Shown here: positions 62,311 to 64,000 of the stretch, in pieces
Layout of the letters: each line of letters opens with the position of its first letter
Numbering within the stretch: position 1 is the first letter of the stretch
Origin: Burkholderiales bacterium
GTDB lineage: Bacteria; Pseudomonadota; Gammaproteobacteria; Burkholderiales; SG8-41
Length of the DNA stretch: 64,000 nucleotides
Assembly (NCBI GenBank): GCA_036262035.1
Contig: DATAJS010000018.1
Location: forward strand, 248,001-312,000
Direction: 5' to 3'
Position numbers and translations under genes: made by a program
The notes under the pieces: model-generated
The model's database searches: none
What the model saw: only the letters and a program-made list of their open reading frames with translations
Told to the model about the DNA's origin: nothing

Positions 62311-62333
62311 AAATCGGGGTCTGTCCCCGATTT
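62311..62333. repeat. REP (family A) variant abutting the dienelactone hydrolase stop
   Basis: AAATCGGGG-TCTGT-CCCCGATTT ends 1 base before the stop codon of the hydrolase gene at 62335 on the minus strand, so it forms the 3' end of that transcript. The remaining 387-base gap (61948-62334) contains only the small ORF and the REP cluster. Confidence 0.78.
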
Positions 62334-62334
62334 T

Positions 62335-63003
62335 TCACCCGACGTGTTTGTGGAGGAATTCCAGGGACCGGCCTTTGGCGATCTTCGCGGATTCCGCGTC
62401 GTATGACCCGCGCTGGTCGCAGTTGAAGCCGTGGCCGGCCGGATAGAAGTAATGCTGCCGGTCCTTGTGGACCGATGCCACTTCCCTCGCTTTTTCGAGC
62501 GGGATCGAGTGATCGGTCTCGCCCCAGTGGAAGAGCACCGGGCAGCGCGGCTTTTCGTTGATCATCGAGGGGATGGCGCCGCCGTAATAGGCGACCGCGC
62601 AGGCCAGCCCGTCGAGGTTGCACGCCGCCTTGAACGACATCGCCCCGCCCCAGCAGTAGCCGAGGATGCCGACCTTGCCCGCCGATTCGACCTGCTTGCG
62701 CGCGGCCTCGGCGTCCTTGAGGGCGTCGTTGAAGCTCATCTTCTGCATCAGCGCCCGCGCCTGCTCGATCTCGGGCGGGGAGTAGCCGACGTCCAGGCCG
62801 CGCTGGACCCGGTCGAAAAAGGCCGGGGCGATCGCGAGATAGCCTTCCGCGGCGTATTCGTCCGTGACTTTTTTGATGTGGCTGTTGACCCCGAAAATCT
62901 CCATCACGACGACCAGCGCTCCACGGGCCTTGCCTTGGGGCTCGGCGACGTAAGCCGAAAATTTGTGGCCGTCGGCGGCGGTGAGCTCGATGTTCCTGCC
63001 CAT
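62335..63003 (-). CDS. Dienelactone hydrolase family protein
   Basis: The product has 222 residues and an alpha/beta-hydrolase fold. The catalytic Cys is in GYCWGGA, the Asp in GETDHSIP and the His in AGHGFNCDQRGSYD, the Cys-Asp-His triad of carboxymethylenebutenolidase. It has the typical start IELTAADGHKFSAYVAEPQG. Its substrate may be dienelactone or another carboxylic ester. It diverges from the HD-GYP gene. Confidence 0.92.
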   Translation of the reverse strand: MGRNIELTAADGHKFSAYVAEPQGKARGALVVVMEIFGVNSHIKKVTDEYAAEGYLAIAPAFFDRVQRGLDVGYSPPEIEQARALMQKMSFNDALKDAEAARKQVESAGKVGILGYCWGGAMSFKAACNLDGLACAVAYYGGAIPSMINEKPRCPVLFHWGETDHSIPLEKAREVASVHKDRQHYFYPAGHGFNCDQRGSYDAESAKIAKGRSLEFLHKHVG

Positions 63004-63057
63004 TTCTTCTCCTTGCTGAAAATTCTTTGCCGGCGCCTATTGTCCGTCAATTCGGCA

Positions 63058-63084
63058 TCAAGTTTCGCCCCCGGCGGCCGCTAA
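63058..63084 (+). promoter_or_regulatory. Sigma-28 (FliA) promoter of the HD-GYP gene
   Basis: TCAAGTTT (63058-63065), an 11-base spacer and GCCGCTAA (63077-63084) match the FliA consensus at 7/8 and 7/8 positions. The predicted start is about 45 bases before ATG 63134. It is the strongest evidence that this gene belongs to the flagellar regulon. Confidence 0.85.
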
Positions 63085-63133
63085 TAAAGTCCGATAGGTA
63101 GACGACGGTCGTTTGATTTCCGACTAGATCCCA

Positions 63134-64000
63134 ATGGTCAAGCAGCGCATAGCGGCCCAGGACCTGCGCCTGGGCATGTACGTGGTAGAGCTCGACCGTC
63201 CCTGGCTGGGGACGAGCTTCGCTTTTCAGGGTTTTCAGGTGAATTCCCCCGAAGAGATCGAGTCGCTGCGCTCGTATTGCACCAACGTCTACGTCGATCC
63301 GGAACGCGACCGGAACAGCGGACGGGAGCCGCGCTCGGCGCCGCTGCGCGGCACCGCGGTGTACGACAACCAGCAGCCGCTCGAAAAGGAATTCGCGGCC
63401 GCACGCGACATCTACGCGCGCTGCCAGGATACGCTGCACGAGCTGATACGGCATTTGCGCAGCGACGGCGACATCGACGCGACCCTGCTGTCGGAGGCCG
63501 TGCGCAGCATGTCCGACAGCATCGCGCGCAACCCCGACGCGCTGCTGCTGCTGAACCGTCTGGTGGCCAAGGACAGCCACGAGATCGTGCGCGCGATGGA
63601 CACCTCGATCCTCATGGTGACCTTCGGGCGCTTTCTCCAGTACCCCAAGGAACGCCTCGAGGCGCTCGGCCTCGCGGGCATGCTGCTCGACATCGGCAAA
63701 GTGCGCATGGAGCCGCTCGATTACGTGCAGCGGCCGCTCTACGTGCGCGAGCCGGACGAGCGCATACGCGCGCACGTGCAGGCGTCCGTCGACCTCATCG
63801 CCGCCGCGTCCGGGCTGCCCCAGGGCGTCGCGCAGATCGTGGCGCAGCACCACGAGCGCCAGGACGGCGAAGGCTATCCGTCGGGCTTGAAAGCCGAGGA
63901 AATCTCGGTCGACGGCGCGATCGCCGCGCTCGTCGATTCCTACGTCGAGCTCACGTGCGGCGGACCGAACAGAGACCAGGCGACGCCGTCGAACGCGCTG
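63134..64000 (+). CDS. HD-GYP protein with DUF3391-like N-terminus (3' truncated by window)
   Basis: The open frame has 289 codons to the window edge, with no stop. The N-terminus (VKQRIAAQDLRLGMYVVELDRPWLGTSFAFQGFQVNSPEEI) is the DUF3391 type often found before HD-GYP domains. HHERQDGEGYPSGL (239-252) is the GYP signature. The canonical HD pair reads LLDIGK, with Leu185 instead of His, and the other metal-ligand positions are partly changed (LVDSY at 267-271). Cyclic-di-GMP hydrolysis is therefore doubtful. The gene has a sigma-28 promoter. The C-terminus lies outside the window. Confidence 0.85.
   Translation, partial: MVKQRIAAQDLRLGMYVVELDRPWLGTSFAFQGFQVNSPEEIESLRSYCTNVYVDPERDRNSGREPRSAPLRGTAVYDNQQPLEKEFAAARDIYARCQDTLHELIRHLRSDGDIDATLLSEAVRSMSDSIARNPDALLLLNRLVAKDSHEIVRAMDTSILMVTFGRFLQYPKERLEALGLAGMLLDIGKVRMEPLDYVQRPLYVREPDERIRAHVQASVDLIAAASGLPQGVAQIVAQHHERQDGEGYPSGLKAEEISVDGAIAALVDSYVELTCGGPNRDQATPSNAL

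Overview
This window comes from a high-G+C, flagellated, chemotactic bacterium. It is most likely a betaproteobacterium of the Burkholderiales type. The reasons are the coexistence of FlhDC with FlhF/FlhG, a FlgJ with a muramidase domain, a FlhB-FlhA-FlhF-FlhG-FliA operon, CheZ with CheV proteins, and a TctC/Bug-type solute receptor gene. Species cannot be named from the sequence alone. Most of the window is one flagellar-chemotaxis supercluster with non-flagellar islands inserted in it.

Layout. (1) 2-10343, plus strand: the end of fliF, then fliG-H-I-J-K-L-M-N-O-P-Q-R (C-ring, export ATPase, export gate). (2) 10351-11726: a REP-associated transposase (RAYT) gene flanked by REP hairpins, and a GFA-family gene. 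(3) 11839-23005, minus strand: flgB-C-D-E-F-G-H-I-J, flgK-L and a lipoprotein gene overlapping flgL; flgA, flgM and flgN diverge on the plus strand (23162-24826). (4) 24990-39934, a mixed island: a zinc-ribbon membrane protein, a 1599-residue RTX protein with a deacetylase-like domain, WrbA, pirin, transporters, a LysR regulator, a decayed tricarboxylate-receptor locus, DUF454 and an exported methyltransferase-like protein. (5) 40135-46534, minus strand: flhB-flhA-flhF-flhG-fliA. (6) 46798-51506, minus strand: flhD-flhC, then motA-motB-methyltransferase-HDOD. (7) 52177-59064, plus strand: MCP, two cheV, cheY, cheZ, cheA. (8) 59145-63003: treZ, isoaspartyl peptidase and dienelactone hydrolase. 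(9) 63134 to the edge: the start of a degenerate HD-GYP gene.

Regulation. FlhDC is the likely master regulator, and FliA (sigma-28) with anti-sigma FlgM forms the late switch. Four good sigma-28 promoter matches (TAAA/TCAA type -35, 11-base spacer, GCCGnTAA) lie before flgM, flgK, motA and the HD-GYP gene. The last one ties an apparently catalytically degenerate HD-GYP protein to the flagellar regulon. No flagellin gene, cheW, cheR or cheB is in the window.

Intergenic spaces are crowded with repeat families: the GGGGTCAGACCCC REP (family A, associated with the RAYT), a GGGAAACC/GGTTTCCC composite hairpin (B), a GTCATTCCCGCG palindromic element of about 91 bp (C), a CCCCTCCCCCT element (D), and single copies of other palindromic elements. 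No tRNA, rRNA or CRISPR was seen.
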